From contig NZ_JAEEAP010000052.1 in NCBI RefSeq assembly GCF_016103465.1, forward strand, positions 1 through 33,352: a DNA stretch of 33,352 bases, in the 5' to 3' direction. A model generated the notes under the pieces. The model made no database searches, was not told the DNA's origin, and saw only the letters and a program-made list of their open reading frames with translations. The stretch's first letter is position 1. Every line of letters starts with the position of its first letter. The translations under genes and the position numbers were made by a program. The DNA is from Streptomyces sabulosicollis (lineage in GTDB: Bacteria > Actinomycetota > Actinomycetes > Streptomycetales > Streptomycetaceae). Positions 1 to 7,899 of the stretch are shown one piece after another.

Positions 1-19
1 AGATGTGGATAAGAGACAG
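1..19. other. Residual Tn5/Nextera mosaic-end adapter at contig edge
   Basis: The first 19 bases match the 19-bp Tn5 mosaic end (AGATGTGTATAAGAGACAG) at 18 of 19 positions; only base 8 differs (G for T). This is the transposase end left by tagmentation libraries and is very unlikely to occur by chance exactly at a contig end. Bases 1-19 should be treated as artefact rather than genome. A GTG at position 5 opens a reading frame inside this adapter, so it must not be used as the start of the PadR gene. Confidence 0.9.
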
Positions 20-58
20 AAGCGAAAGGGTCCCGGGCGCCACGGTACGCTTCGGACC

Positions 59-634
59 ATGTCAGCATTCCGGCTCTCGACGACGTCGTACGTGGTTCTC
101 GGGATGATCGCCATGCGTGGCCCGTCCACCCCCTACGACCTCAAGCGCGCGATCGGCCGGTCCGTGGGCTACTTCTGGAACTTCCCGCACGCTCAGCTGT
201 ACGCGGAGCCCAAAAGGCTTGAGGGGGCCGGGCTTCTGGACGTGCGTGAGGAGGACACCGGGCGGCGGCGCAAGATCTACACGATCACCGAGGCGGGCGA
301 CGCCGCGCTGCGGGCCTGGCTGGCCGAGCCGGTCAAGGAGCACTTCGAACTGCGCGACATCGCGGAGATCAAGCTGTTCTTCAACGAGTTGGCGGAGCCG
401 GACGACGTGGCGCGCCTCGCCCGGGACCAGATCGAACAGCACGAGCGGCGCATCGCGGAGTACGAGGAGATGCAGCGCCGTTACGGTGGGATCGAAGAGG
501 TCTCCAGCCGCATGGTCACACTCGAGCTCGGCCTGGGCATGGAGTACGCCGCGCGCGAGTTCTGGCGCGGGGTCCAGGAACGCGTCGAGCGCGGTGAGTT
601 CTCGTCCCTGAAGAGGCGGCCTACGGCCCGGTAG
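59..634 (+). CDS. PadR family transcriptional regulator
   Basis: A 191-residue PadR-type regulator. Residues about 5-85 form the winged helix (STTSYVVLGMIAMRG, then RLEGAGLLDVREE and RRRKIYTITEAG, the wing). Residues about 95-180 form the helical, partly coiled C-terminal dimerisation domain (IEQHERRIAEYEEMQRRYGG). The ATG at 59 gives the usual PadR N-terminus; the frame is open back to position 5, but that part lies in adapter sequence. PadR proteins are usually repressors released by small ligands, classically phenolic acids. The gene lies on the same strand just before the CoA-ligase/Mo-hydroxylase operon and is separated from it by a strong terminator, so it is the obvious candidate regulator of that operon and perhaps of the lar operon. 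Its own promoter would lie outside or at the contig edge. The family call is firm; the target is inferred. Confidence 0.88.
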   Translation: MSAFRLSTTSYVVLGMIAMRGPSTPYDLKRAIGRSVGYFWNFPHAQLYAEPKRLEGAGLLDVREEDTGRRRKIYTITEAGDAALRAWLAEPVKEHFELRDIAEIKLFFNELAEPDDVARLARDQIEQHERRIAEYEEMQRRYGGIEEVSSRMVTLELGLGMEYAAREFWRGVQERVERGEFSSLKRRPTAR

Positions 635-653
635 GACCGATGCACGGCAACAC

Positions 654-685
654 GCCGCCATGCCCGTCGGGCATGGCGGCTTCTT
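654..685 (+). terminator. Rho-independent terminator after padR
   Basis: A perfect 12-bp stem, GCCGCCATGCCC at 654-665 and GGGCATGGCGGC at 669-680, encloses a GTC loop and is followed by TTCTT. It begins 20 bases after the PadR stop and isolates padR from the downstream promoter at 737. Confidence 0.85.
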
Positions 686-736
686 GCTGTGCGGGCATGC
701 CCGGAAGCGCGGGCGGGGCGGTCGTCGTCCGGACCA

Positions 737-765
737 TTGACACCTCCTCCAGGTCGGCGTAGCTT
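737..765 (+). promoter_or_regulatory. Promoter of the CoA-ligase/Mo-hydroxylase operon
   Basis: A consensus -35 TTGACA (737-742) is separated by exactly 17 bases from a Streptomyces-type -10 TAGCTT (760-765). The predicted start is near 772, which leaves a 5' leader of about 95 bases before the ATG at 867. The same architecture occurs upstream of the lar operon at 7797-7825. Confidence 0.75.
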
Positions 766-766
766 C

Positions 767-806
767 CCATCCCACGATGGTCTGAATCATACGGTGCGAC
801 TCGCAC
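767..806 (+). promoter_or_regulatory. Candidate operators, including the 15-mer shared with the lar promoter
   Basis: Three elements lie just downstream of the -10 box. An inverted repeat CCATC-N4-GATGG spans 767-780 around the predicted start. The 15-mer TCTGAATCATACGGT is at 781-795 and matches TCTCAAACATACGGT at 7845-7859 in the lar promoter at 13 of 15 positions. A perfect palindrome GTGCGA-C-TCGCAC is at 794-806. Their position just after the transcription start fits repressor binding, most simply by the adjacent PadR protein; that assignment is inference. Confidence 0.5.
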
Positions 807-866
807 TGTTGGATGGGGAAGCTTCCGCCGAGCGCCGGCAGGCGCATGGGAATGGAGAGGGCCGCG

Positions 867-2420
867 ATGGATCTGAGCACGGTTCTGCGCTGGACAGCCG
901 AGCGCCATCCGCACCGCCGGGCTGTCGGTGGCAGGACCCCGATGACGTACGGACAGTGGGACGCCCGCACCAATCAGCTGGCACGGGCGATGGCCGGGCT
1001 CGGCGTCCGTCCGCGGGAACGGGTGGTGCTCCTGAGCGCCGGAGGCGAACCACTGGCCAGCCTCCATCTGGCGGCGCAGAAGCTGGGAGCCGTCTCCGTA
1101 CCCCTGTCCTTCCGCCTCGGCCCTTCCGAACTCGCCTACTGCGTATCCGACGCGGAACCGGCGCTGGTGATCGCCGACGACTCCACCTCGGCTCTCGCTC
1201 AGGAGGCGCTCGCCTCCGTCGGGGAGGTTCCGTGGATCCGCTCGGGAGACCCGGCCGAGGCGACCATCGAGCGCCTGGCGCGGGACCAGCCGGACGGACC
1301 GCTCGACGTCCGGGTGTCCGAGCGGGACATCAGCGTGATGCTGTACACCTCGGGGACCACGGGCAGGCCCAAGGGCGTGCCGCGCACGCACAGTGCCGAG
1401 TACCACGCCTCCGTCGCCCACCTGCTGCAGAGCGGACAGTCGCTCTTCGACACGACGCTCGGCGTGATGCCGCTGTTCCACACCATGGGACTGCGCACGC
1501 TCATCGCCACCGTTGTCGCCGCGGGCACCTGGGTTCCCCAGACGAGGTTCGACGCCGAGGAGATGCTCGACCTCATCGCCCACGAGGAGATCAGTTCGCT
1601 CTACCTGGTGCCCACCATCTACTGGTCGCTGCTGCGCACCGGCCGCCTGGGGCAGGCCACATCCGTGCGCAAGCTGGCCTACGCCGGAGCCTCGATGACT
1701 CCGACGCTGGTGAAAAGGTTGGTGGACACGCTGCGGCCGGAGTCCTTCGTCAACCACTTCGGATCCACCGAGATCTACACCTTCACCGTCGGGACCGACG
1801 TCATCGCGAAGCCGGGATGCGCGGGCCGGGCGGGGGTCTTCTCCCGGGTCCGCCTGGTGGAGCCGGTCCCGGACGCCCCGCCCGAGGCCGAGGTGGCGCC
1901 GGGCGAGCAGGGACAGATCGCCGTCTCCATGCGCAGCCCCGACGCCTTCACCGGGTACTGGCACCGGCCCGACGCGAACACCAAGTCGATCCGCGGTGGC
2001 TGGTACTTCCCCGGTGACCTCGCCGTCGCCGACGAGGACGGCGACCTGTGGGTCACCGGACGCGTCGACGACATGATCAACTCCGGTGGCGAGAACATCT
2101 ATCCGGACGAGATCGAGGACAAGCTGATCGGCTGCCCGGTGATCAGCGAAGTCGTGGTCGTCGGGCTCCCCGACGACCGCTGGGGCCAGGCCGCCACCGC
2201 CTTCTTCGTCCCCGCGAGCGGGACGACCCCCGATCACGCGTTGGCGCAGCTGCGCTCCTACGTCCGCGAGGGCTCCGGGCTGCCGTCCCTCAAACGCCCC
2301 AAGCGGCTCATCGCCGTCGAGGAAATCCCCAAGTCGGGCGCCGGCAAGATCCTTCGCCGCCGACTGACCTCCGGCGACTACCACTCGCTGGCCGACAGCG
2401 ACACCGCGACAGACAGGTGA
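867..2420 (+). CDS. AMP-dependent acyl/aryl-CoA ligase (ANL superfamily)
   Basis: A 517-residue adenylate-forming ligase that would activate a carboxylic acid with ATP and couple it to CoA. The P-loop A3 motif YTSGTTGRPKG lies near residues 159-169, FGSTEIY is the A5 region, GDLWVTGRVDDMINSGGE is the A7/A8 hinge, and the catalytic A10 lysine sits in PKSGAGKILRR near residue 490. The start at 867 is chosen because GGAGAGG at 854-860 is a good ribosome site six bases upstream; ATGs at 846 and 852 and a frame extension to 813 lack one. It is the first gene of an operon with a molybdenum hydroxylase and an enoyl-CoA-hydratase-like enzyme, so the substrate is probably an aromatic or heteroaromatic acid (for example 2-furoate or a hydroxybenzoate). 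Substrate identity cannot be read from the sequence. Confidence 0.88.
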   Translation: MDLSTVLRWTAERHPHRRAVGGRTPMTYGQWDARTNQLARAMAGLGVRPRERVVLLSAGGEPLASLHLAAQKLGAVSVPLSFRLGPSELAYCVSDAEPALVIADDSTSALAQEALASVGEVPWIRSGDPAEATIERLARDQPDGPLDVRVSERDISVMLYTSGTTGRPKGVPRTHSAEYHASVAHLLQSGQSLFDTTLGVMPLFHTMGLRTLIATVVAAGTWVPQTRFDAEEMLDLIAHEEISSLYLVPTIYWSLLRTGRLGQATSVRKLAYAGASMTPTLVKRLVDTLRPESFVNHFGSTEIYTFTVGTDVIAKPGCAGRAGVFSRVRLVEPVPDAPPEAEVAPGEQGQIAVSMRSPDAFTGYWHRPDANTKSIRGGWYFPGDLAVADEDGDLWVTGRVDDMINSGGENIYPDEIEDKLIGCPVISEVVVVGLPDDRWGQAATAFFVPASGTTPDHALAQLRSYVREGSGLPSLKRPKRLIAVEEIPKSGAGKILRRRLTSGDYHSLADSDTATDR

Positions 2421-2425
2421 ACCAC

Positions 2426-4858
2426 GTGACCGCGACCACGGAACGGCCCGGAAGGCCGACCGCACGGATCGAGGACCCCGCACTGCTCACCGGCCGGGGC
2501 CGCTTCCTCGACGATCTGGACCCGCTGCCGGGCACGCTGACCGCCGCGGTCGTCCGGAGCCCCCACCCCCACGCCCGCATCCGCGGCGTCCGTCTCGAAC
2601 GGGCACGGCGGCACCCCGGTGTCGCCGCCGTGATCGGTCCCGATGAGGTCGCCGCGACACTGCGGCCGTTCCCGCTCTCCCTCAAGACGCCCATGCCGTA
2701 CTACCCGACGGGCACCGACAAGGTCCGGTTCGTCGGCGAACCGGTCGCCGTGGTGGTGGCGGGTGACCGCTACCTCGCGGAGGACGCCGCCGAACTCGTC
2801 GAGATCGACTACGAGCCGCTGCCCCCGGTGGTCGACGTCGAGAAGGCGCTCCTGCCCGACGCCCCGCGGCTGCACGAGGGCGCCGACAGCAATGTGGCGA
2901 CCGACCGCACCTTCGAGTTCGGCGACGTGGACGGCCACTTCGCCGCCGCCCACCACGTGGTGACGGGCAAGTACACCTTCCCGCGGTACTCGTCCACCCC
3001 GATGGAGTGCTACGCGGTCGTCGCCCATTGGCAGGACGAGGCCGACGGACCGGGCGTGCAGGCGTGGGCCAACTTCCACGGGCCGTTCTCCATGATCCCG
3101 GTCCTCGCCGGGGCGCTGGGCGTACCCGCCTCACGCGTCCGGCTGATGGTCCCGGCCGACAACGGCGGCAGCTTCGGCATCAAGGCCGGCATCTACCCCT
3201 ACGTGGCCCTGATGGCGCTGGCCAGCAAGCACGCCGGCCGTCCGGTGCGCTGGACCGAGGACCGCATCGAGCACCTGCTCGCCAGCTCCGCCGGGTCCGA
3301 CCGCGTGATGTGGTTCGAAGCCGCGGTCTCCGCCGACGGCGAGGTGCGGGCACTCCGCGCGGATCTGGTGGACAACGTCGGCGCGTATCTCCGCCCGCCG
3401 GAGCCCAGCACGCTCTACCGCTGCTTCGGCAACATCACCGGCGCGTACACGATCGACGCCGTGCGGATCCGCTCCCGCGCGGTCGTGACCAACAAGACAC
3501 CCACCGGACTCAACCGTGGCTTCGGCGGCCAGCAGCTGTACTTCGGCCTGGAACGGCTGATGGACAAGATCGCCGGGGTCTGCGGCCTGGACCCGGTGGA
3601 GCTGCGGCAGCGCAACCTCCTGGGCAGTGAGGACTTCCCGTACACCACTCCGACCGGCGGCGTCTACGACTCGGGCGACTACCGGCGAGCGGTGGACATG
3701 CTGCTCAAGAACGCCGACTACCAGGCACTCCGGGAGGAGCAGCGCACGGCGCGGGAGCGCGGCGAGTACTACGGCATCGGCGTCGCCACCATCGTCGACC
3801 CGTCGGCGACCAACATCGGCTACGTGAGCCTGGCCACCCCGGCCGAACAGCGCACGGCGGGGCGCGGCAAGTCCGGCTCCACCGAGCACGTACGCATCAG
3901 CGTCGACCTGGGCGGCACCGTGTCCGTCCTGCTGGGCACCGTGCCCCAGGGGCAGGGCCACGCCACGGTCGCCCAGGCCGTGGTCGCCGAACAGCTCGGG
4001 CTGCCGCTGGACCAGGTCCGTCCGGTGGTCGAGATGGACACCGCCACCACCCCCTGGACGGTGACCTCCGGCAGCTACTCGTCGCGGTTCGCCCCCTTGC
4101 TGACCAGCGCGCTGGTCGAGGCCGGTGAGAAGCTGGCCGAGACCGTCAAGGTTGCCGGTGCCACCTTGCTGGACGTCCGCCCGGACCAGGTGGAACTCGC
4201 CGACGGCAAGGTCCGGGTCCGGGACGAGCCCGAGCGGGCGGTGTCGTTCCGGCACGCGGCCGGGCTGGTCCACTGGGACCCCGGAGCGCTCCCCGAGGGC
4301 ACGACCGCGCGGCTGTACGAGGAGGCCGCCTTCACACCCCCTCAGTCGAAGGCCGCCAGCAGGAGCGACCAGATCAACTCGAGCCTGTGCTACGGATTCG
4401 TCGCCGAGCTCGCCACCGTACGCATCGACCCCGAGACCCGGGAGCTCCGGCTCGAGAAGGTGGTGACCGTCCACGACCCGGGCACCATCCTCAACCCCAC
4501 GCTCCTCGAAGGCCAGATCCACGGCGCGCTCGCACACGCCATGGGCGGTGCGATGTTCGAGGAGATGCGCTACACCGATGCCGGGCAACCGACGGCGACG
4601 TTCATGGACTATCTGTGCCCCACCACCGCGGAGACGCGGTACGCGCTCCACAGCGACCACCTGGAAACGCCCTCCCCCCTCACCCGCCTCGGCGCGAAGG
4701 GATGCGGGGAGGGCAGCAGCATGAGTCTTCCCGCCGCGATCGCGGGCGCGGTCGCCGACGCGCTCGCTCCGGCGGGCGTGGACATCACCACCCTCCCCCT
4801 GCACGGCAACGTACTCAACGAACTGCTCAACGGCAGTGACAGCGAAAGGGATCTGTGA
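2426..4858 (+). CDS. Xanthine dehydrogenase family Mo-binding large subunit
   Basis: An 810-residue molybdopterin-cytosine-dinucleotide hydroxylase large subunit. Residues 20-140 form the a/b hammerhead domain (TGRGRFLDDLDPLPG, VRFVGEPVAVVVAG, VEIDYEPLPPVVDVEKAL). The rest is the Mo-binding domain, with NRGFGGQQ, VPQGQGHATVAQ, the GSYSSRF loop and KGCGEG, which carries the catalytic base Glu762. It lacks the CSFR loop that carries the Cu-binding Cys of form I CO dehydrogenase, so it is not a CO dehydrogenase. GTG at 2426 is preferred because AGGTGA at 2415-2420, overlapping the ligase stop, is a suitable ribosome site; GTG at 2417 is possible. It would pair with the FAD and 2Fe-2S subunits two and three genes downstream to hydroxylate the acyl-CoA made by the ligase. 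Confidence 0.88.
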   Translation: MTATTERPGRPTARIEDPALLTGRGRFLDDLDPLPGTLTAAVVRSPHPHARIRGVRLERARRHPGVAAVIGPDEVAATLRPFPLSLKTPMPYYPTGTDKVRFVGEPVAVVVAGDRYLAEDAAELVEIDYEPLPPVVDVEKALLPDAPRLHEGADSNVATDRTFEFGDVDGHFAAAHHVVTGKYTFPRYSSTPMECYAVVAHWQDEADGPGVQAWANFHGPFSMIPVLAGALGVPASRVRLMVPADNGGSFGIKAGIYPYVALMALASKHAGRPVRWTEDRIEHLLASSAGSDRVMWFEAAVSADGEVRALRADLVDNVGAYLRPPEPSTLYRCFGNITGAYTIDAVRIRSRAVVTNKTPTGLNRGFGGQQLYFGLERLMDKIAGVCGLDPVELRQRNLLGSEDFPYTTPTGGVYDSGDYRRAVDMLLKNADYQALREEQRTARERGEYYGIGVATIVDPSATNIGYVSLATPAEQRTAGRGKSGSTEHVRISVDLGGTVSVLLGTVPQGQGHATVAQAVVAEQLGLPLDQVRPVVEMDTATTPWTVTSGSYSSRFAPLLTSALVEAGEKLAETVKVAGATLLDVRPDQVELADGKVRVRDEPERAVSFRHAAGLVHWDPGALPEGTTARLYEEAAFTPPQSKAASRSDQINSSLCYGFVAELATVRIDPETRELRLEKVVTVHDPGTILNPTLLEGQIHGALAHAMGGAMFEEMRYTDAGQPTATFMDYLCPTTAETRYALHSDHLETPSPLTRLGAKGCGEGSSMSLPAAIAGAVADALAPAGVDITTLPLHGNVLNELLNGSDSERDL

Positions 4859-4859
4859 C

Positions 4860-5639
4860 ATGGCACTGACCGGAGGCCGGATCGAGCTGGACCGCGGCCA
4901 CGACGGACGGGTCGCCTACCTGACCCTCGACCACGGCACGTACAACATCGTCACCATGGAGACCCGCCGGGCGATGGCCGATCGCTTCGCCGAGATCGAC
5001 GCGGACGAGGACATCCAGGTCGTGGTCGTCCGGGGCGAGGGCGAGCACTTCACCTCGGGCGGCGACATCCCCGGCTTCCTGGAGATGGAGCCCGCCGACT
5101 TCACCGATCTGGGCCACGACATCACGGCTCCCTCCCGCAGCCCGAAGCCGGTCATCACCGCGGTCGACGGCTACTGCTTCGGCGTCGGCTTCGAGCTCGC
5201 GCTGTCCACGGACATCCGTATCGCCACCGAGCGCAGCCAGTTCGCCCTTCCGGAGATGCGCCTGGGCATGATCCCCGGCTCCGGTGGCACCCAGCGCCTC
5301 GCCCGGCTCATCGGTCTCTCCCGCGCCAAGTACCACGTCATGACCGCCACCCGCATCACGGCGCGGCAGGCGGGGGACTGGGGCCTGGTGTCGGCCGTGG
5401 TGCCCGATCGCGCGGCGCTGGACGCGGAGGCCGAACGGGTGGTGAAGACCGTGCTGGGCTATTCGCCGCTGGCCCTGCGCACCGCCAAGGAGGTGCTCGA
5501 CAAGGGGATCGACGCACCGCTCCACTCCGGGATCGAGCTGGAGCGCAAGGCGTACGCGATGCTGCGGTCGACCCACGACTTCGCCGAGGGCGTCGCCGCG
5601 TTCGGCGAGAAGCGTGCCCCGAAGTTCCAGGGCCGGTGA
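4860..5639 (+). CDS. Enoyl-CoA hydratase/isomerase family protein
   Basis: A 259-residue crotonase-fold protein. The oxyanion-hole segment HFTSGGDI is at residues 63-70, and both catalytic glutamates of classical hydratases are present: Glu112 in GFELALSTDI and Glu132 in FALPEMRLGMIPGSGGTQRL. A real hydratase or hydrolase activity is therefore likely. ATG 4860 begins one base after the Mo-subunit stop, with AAAGGGA at 4845-4851 as ribosome site. Its place between the Mo and FAD subunit genes is unusual for CO dehydrogenase-type clusters but matches the gene content of 2-furoate pathways, where HmfE is annotated as 2-oxoglutaroyl-CoA hydrolase. Family assignment is firm; the reaction is inferred. 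Confidence 0.88.
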   Translation: MALTGGRIELDRGHDGRVAYLTLDHGTYNIVTMETRRAMADRFAEIDADEDIQVVVVRGEGEHFTSGGDIPGFLEMEPADFTDLGHDITAPSRSPKPVITAVDGYCFGVGFELALSTDIRIATERSQFALPEMRLGMIPGSGGTQRLARLIGLSRAKYHVMTATRITARQAGDWGLVSAVVPDRAALDAEAERVVKTVLGYSPLALRTAKEVLDKGIDAPLHSGIELERKAYAMLRSTHDFAEGVAAFGEKRAPKFQGR

Positions 5640-5647
5640 TCTGAACC

Positions 5648-6544
5648 ATGAAAGCCGCGCCGTTCGCCTACGTTCGCCCCTCGCGCCTCTCCGACGCGAT
5701 CGCCGAACTGGCGGAGACCCGCGGGGGCGGCAAGGTCATCGCGGGCGGGCAGTCGCTGACACCGGTGCTCGCCATGCGGCTCGCCCGCCCCGACACGCTG
5801 ATCGACATCAACTCCGTCGCAGAACTCGGCGCGCTGACCAGCTCCGGCCCGGCCCTGCGCATCGGCGCGACCGTGACGCAGCGCCGTGTGGAGCGGGACC
5901 CGCTCAGCCGAGGTGTTCCCCTGCTGCGCCTGGCGCTGCCCTGGGTGGGCCACCGGGAACTGCGCAGCCGGGGGACGGTGTGCGGCAGCCTCGCCCACGC
6001 CGACCCGGCCGCCGAGCTTCCCGCCGTGGCCTGCTGCCTCGACGCGGAGCTGACGCTGACCGGGCCGAACGGCCACCGGCGGGTGTCCGCCCGGGAGTTC
6101 TTCCACGGCGCGATGACCACCGCGCTGAACCCCGACGAGATCCTCACCTCCGTACGGCTGCCCGTGGCCGCCGTGGGGGAGGGGTTCGGGTTCGCCGAGA
6201 TCGCCCGCCGCCACGGCGACTTCGCGCTCGCGGGCGTCGCCGTGCGGGTACGGCTGCGCGCGGGCCGCCCGGAGGCGACGATGACCGCGTTCGGCGTGTC
6301 CGACCGGCCGGTCACCCGTGATCTCTCCGAGCAGCTCGCCGCCGCGGTCACCGACGGCGGCGACGGGATCGCGGACCGGCTCAAGGAGCGACTCGCCGCC
6401 GTCGTCGAGGAGGTCGTCGACACCGACGGCGACGTCCACGCTTCCAGGGACTACCGGCGCCGGCTGCTGCTCGCCCTGGCCGGCCGGGAACTGCCCAAGG
6501 CTTATGAGCGCGCCCGCGACGGCGCGGAGGAGGTGACCACGTGA
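5648..6544 (+). CDS. FAD-binding subunit of Mo hydroxylase (CoxM-like)
   Basis: A 298-residue FAD-binding PCMH-type subunit. The N-terminal domain has VIAGGQSLTPVLAMRLARP, the diphosphate-binding loop of the family, and SRGTVCGSLAHADPAAELP, the second FAD-contact segment near residues 113-131. The C-terminal part is a CO dehydrogenase flavoprotein C-terminal domain (FALAGVAVRVRLRAG). It would pass electrons from the 2Fe-2S subunit to an acceptor. ATG 5648 follows the hydratase gene by eight bases; the ribosome site is weak, so translation may be coupled. The stop overlaps the next start as GTGA. Confidence 0.87.
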   Translation: MKAAPFAYVRPSRLSDAIAELAETRGGGKVIAGGQSLTPVLAMRLARPDTLIDINSVAELGALTSSGPALRIGATVTQRRVERDPLSRGVPLLRLALPWVGHRELRSRGTVCGSLAHADPAAELPAVACCLDAELTLTGPNGHRRVSAREFFHGAMTTALNPDEILTSVRLPVAAVGEGFGFAEIARRHGDFALAGVAVRVRLRAGRPEATMTAFGVSDRPVTRDLSEQLAAAVTDGGDGIADRLKERLAAVVEEVVDTDGDVHASRDYRRRLLLALAGRELPKAYERARDGAEEVTT

Positions 6545-7800
6545 CCGTCGGCGAAGCCGGGTCCCGCGAGGCGGGGCCCCGTACGCCGCGCCCGGTGAAG
6601 GCCGGGGCGGACGACCCGGTCGAGGTCAGGATGACCGTCAACGGGACGCCCACGGTGCTGAGTCTCCCGGCGCGGGTCACCCTGGCCGACGGGTTGCGCG
6701 ATCACCTCGGTCTCACCGGTACGCATGTCGGCTGCGAACACGGGGTCTGCGGTATGTGCACCGTGCTCGTCGACGGCGAGGCGGCCCGCGCCTGTCTGCT
6801 GTTCGCCGTGCAGCTGGACGGGGCGGACATCGTCACCGTCGAGGGTCTGGGACGGCCCGACTCCCTGCACCCGCTGCAGGAGTCGTTCGGGCGTCACCAC
6901 GCCCTGCAGTGCGGCTTCTGCACCCCGGGCTTCCTGATGAGCTCCTACGACCTGCTGGTCAACAAGCCGGACGTCACCGAGGAGGAGCTGCCGGAGGAGT
7001 TGTCGGGCGTCATCTGCCGCTGCACCGGGTACCGGAACATCCTCACCGCGGTGGACGAGACCCGGCGGGCCCACCCCGAGGGCATCCCCGAGCCGGGCAA
7101 CCGCGTGCGTACGGCGCTGGCCGGCCGTGCCGGGCAGGGCGCGGAGGCGTCCGACGGCCCGGACGAGGCCGGGGACACCGTGTCCTCGAGCGTCCAGGAC
7201 ATCGTGCTGCCCAGCGGCGCTCCCACCATCGCGGTGCGGATCACCACGGAGATCGACCTGCCCGAGGACAGGGTCTGGGGCGTTCTCGATGACATCTACC
7301 TGCTCGCCCGCTGCCTGCCGGGCGCGGAGCTCACCGACGACCACGGCAACGGACACTACGCGGGCCGGGCCCGGGTCTCCGTGGGTCCGGTCAAACTGGC
7401 GTTCAACGGGGTGGCGCACGTCCTCGAGCAGGACCGCGAGGCCGGTCGGCTGCGGGCCGTCGCGCAGGGCCAGGACACCGGCGGAGCGCAGACACAGGCG
7501 GACATCACCCTGACCACCGAGGCCACGGCGACCGGCACCGCGATGCACGCCGACGCCAGGGTCTATCTCACCGGCCGTATCGCCCAGTTCGGGCGCGCCC
7601 TCGCCGGTGATGTCAGCCGCAGGATGTTCGAGCAGTTCGCCGACGCCGTCACCGAAGCGGCGACATCCGGGCAGGCGCCGTCCGGGCCGGTCAAGGCCCC
7701 CAGCGCCCTGAGCCTGGTGTTCGCGCCCCTGCTCGGCCGCCTGAAGCGGCTGCTGCGCGGTGCCGCAACGCGTCGGCGCCCGCGATGCGACGAGCGTTGA
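6541..7800 (+). CDS. 2Fe-2S subunit of Mo hydroxylase fused to a CoxG-like SRPBCC domain
   Basis: A 419-residue fusion. Residues about 25-175 are a complete small iron-sulfur subunit: Cys65, Cys70, Cys73 and Cys85 bind the plant-type cluster (GCEHGVCGMC), and Cys124, Cys127, Cys159 and Cys161 bind the second (CGFC, CRC). After a linker, residues about 225-375 are a CoxG/SRPBCC domain (EDRVWGVLDDIYLLARCLPGA, YAGRARVSVGPVKLAFNG). A C-terminal tail near 382-400 is hydrophobic, then basic, and could touch the membrane. CoxG proteins are linked to membrane anchoring and quinone handling in CO dehydrogenase systems, so the fusion suggests electrons go to quinone rather than NAD. GTG 6541 has a strong GGAGGAGGTG ribosome site and overlaps the previous stop. 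The TTGACA of the lar promoter overlaps its stop codon. Confidence 0.87.
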   Translation: MTVGEAGSREAGPRTPRPVKAGADDPVEVRMTVNGTPTVLSLPARVTLADGLRDHLGLTGTHVGCEHGVCGMCTVLVDGEAARACLLFAVQLDGADIVTVEGLGRPDSLHPLQESFGRHHALQCGFCTPGFLMSSYDLLVNKPDVTEEELPEELSGVICRCTGYRNILTAVDETRRAHPEGIPEPGNRVRTALAGRAGQGAEASDGPDEAGDTVSSSVQDIVLPSGAPTIAVRITTEIDLPEDRVWGVLDDIYLLARCLPGAELTDDHGNGHYAGRARVSVGPVKLAFNGVAHVLEQDREAGRLRAVAQGQDTGGAQTQADITLTTEATATGTAMHADARVYLTGRIAQFGRALAGDVSRRMFEQFADAVTEAATSGQAPSGPVKAPSALSLVFAPLLGRLKRLLRGAATRRRPRCDER

Positions 7801-7825
7801 CAGGATCTGAAATCTCGCCTAGCGT
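7797..7825 (+). promoter_or_regulatory. Promoter of the lar operon
   Basis: TTGACA at 7797-7802, overlapping the stop codon of the preceding gene, is followed after exactly 17 bases by TAGCGT at 7820-7825. It matches the promoter at 737-765 in both boxes and spacing. Transcription would begin near 7832, leaving about 68 leader bases before larA. Confidence 0.75.
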
Positions 7826-7833
7826 CCGATATA

Positions 7834-7872
7834 TTGATCAACCATCTCAAACATACGGTCCATTGAGTATGG
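7834..7872 (+). promoter_or_regulatory. Candidate operator region of the lar operon
   Basis: TTGATCAA (7834-7841) is a perfect 8-bp palindrome at the predicted transcription start. TCTCAAACATACGGT (7845-7859) is the 15-mer shared, with two mismatches, with 781-795. Around it, CCATCTCAA (7842-7850) faces TTGAGTATGG (7863-7872), an inverted repeat with one extra base, so the shared word lies in the centre of a longer dyad. The dyad could be a protein site or an mRNA hairpin ahead of the ribosome site. Confidence 0.5.
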
Positions 7873-7899
7873 TCGCGCCGCTTGCGAAGAGGGTCGACG

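Noticed and set aside
5-58. N-terminal extension of the PadR gene to GTG at position 5
   Set aside because: The first codons lie in adapter-derived sequence, and ATG 59 gives the normal PadR N-terminus.
2048-2425. Upstream extension of the Mo large subunit into the ligase gene
   Set aside because: It would overlap the ligase by more than 370 bases; a good ribosome site exists for GTG 2426.
621-2483. 620-codon open frame on the minus strand
   Set aside because: Shadow of the CoA ligase caused by high GC; the antisense protein is low in complexity with no domain, while the plus frame has all ANL motifs.
2426-4858. Form I CO dehydrogenase large subunit
   Set aside because: The CSFR loop with the Cu-binding Cys is absent; the corresponding loop reads NRGFGGQQ.
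3131-4861. 576-codon open frame on the minus strand
   Set aside because: Antisense shadow of the Mo large subunit, rich in Gly/Val/Arg/His with no recognisable domain.
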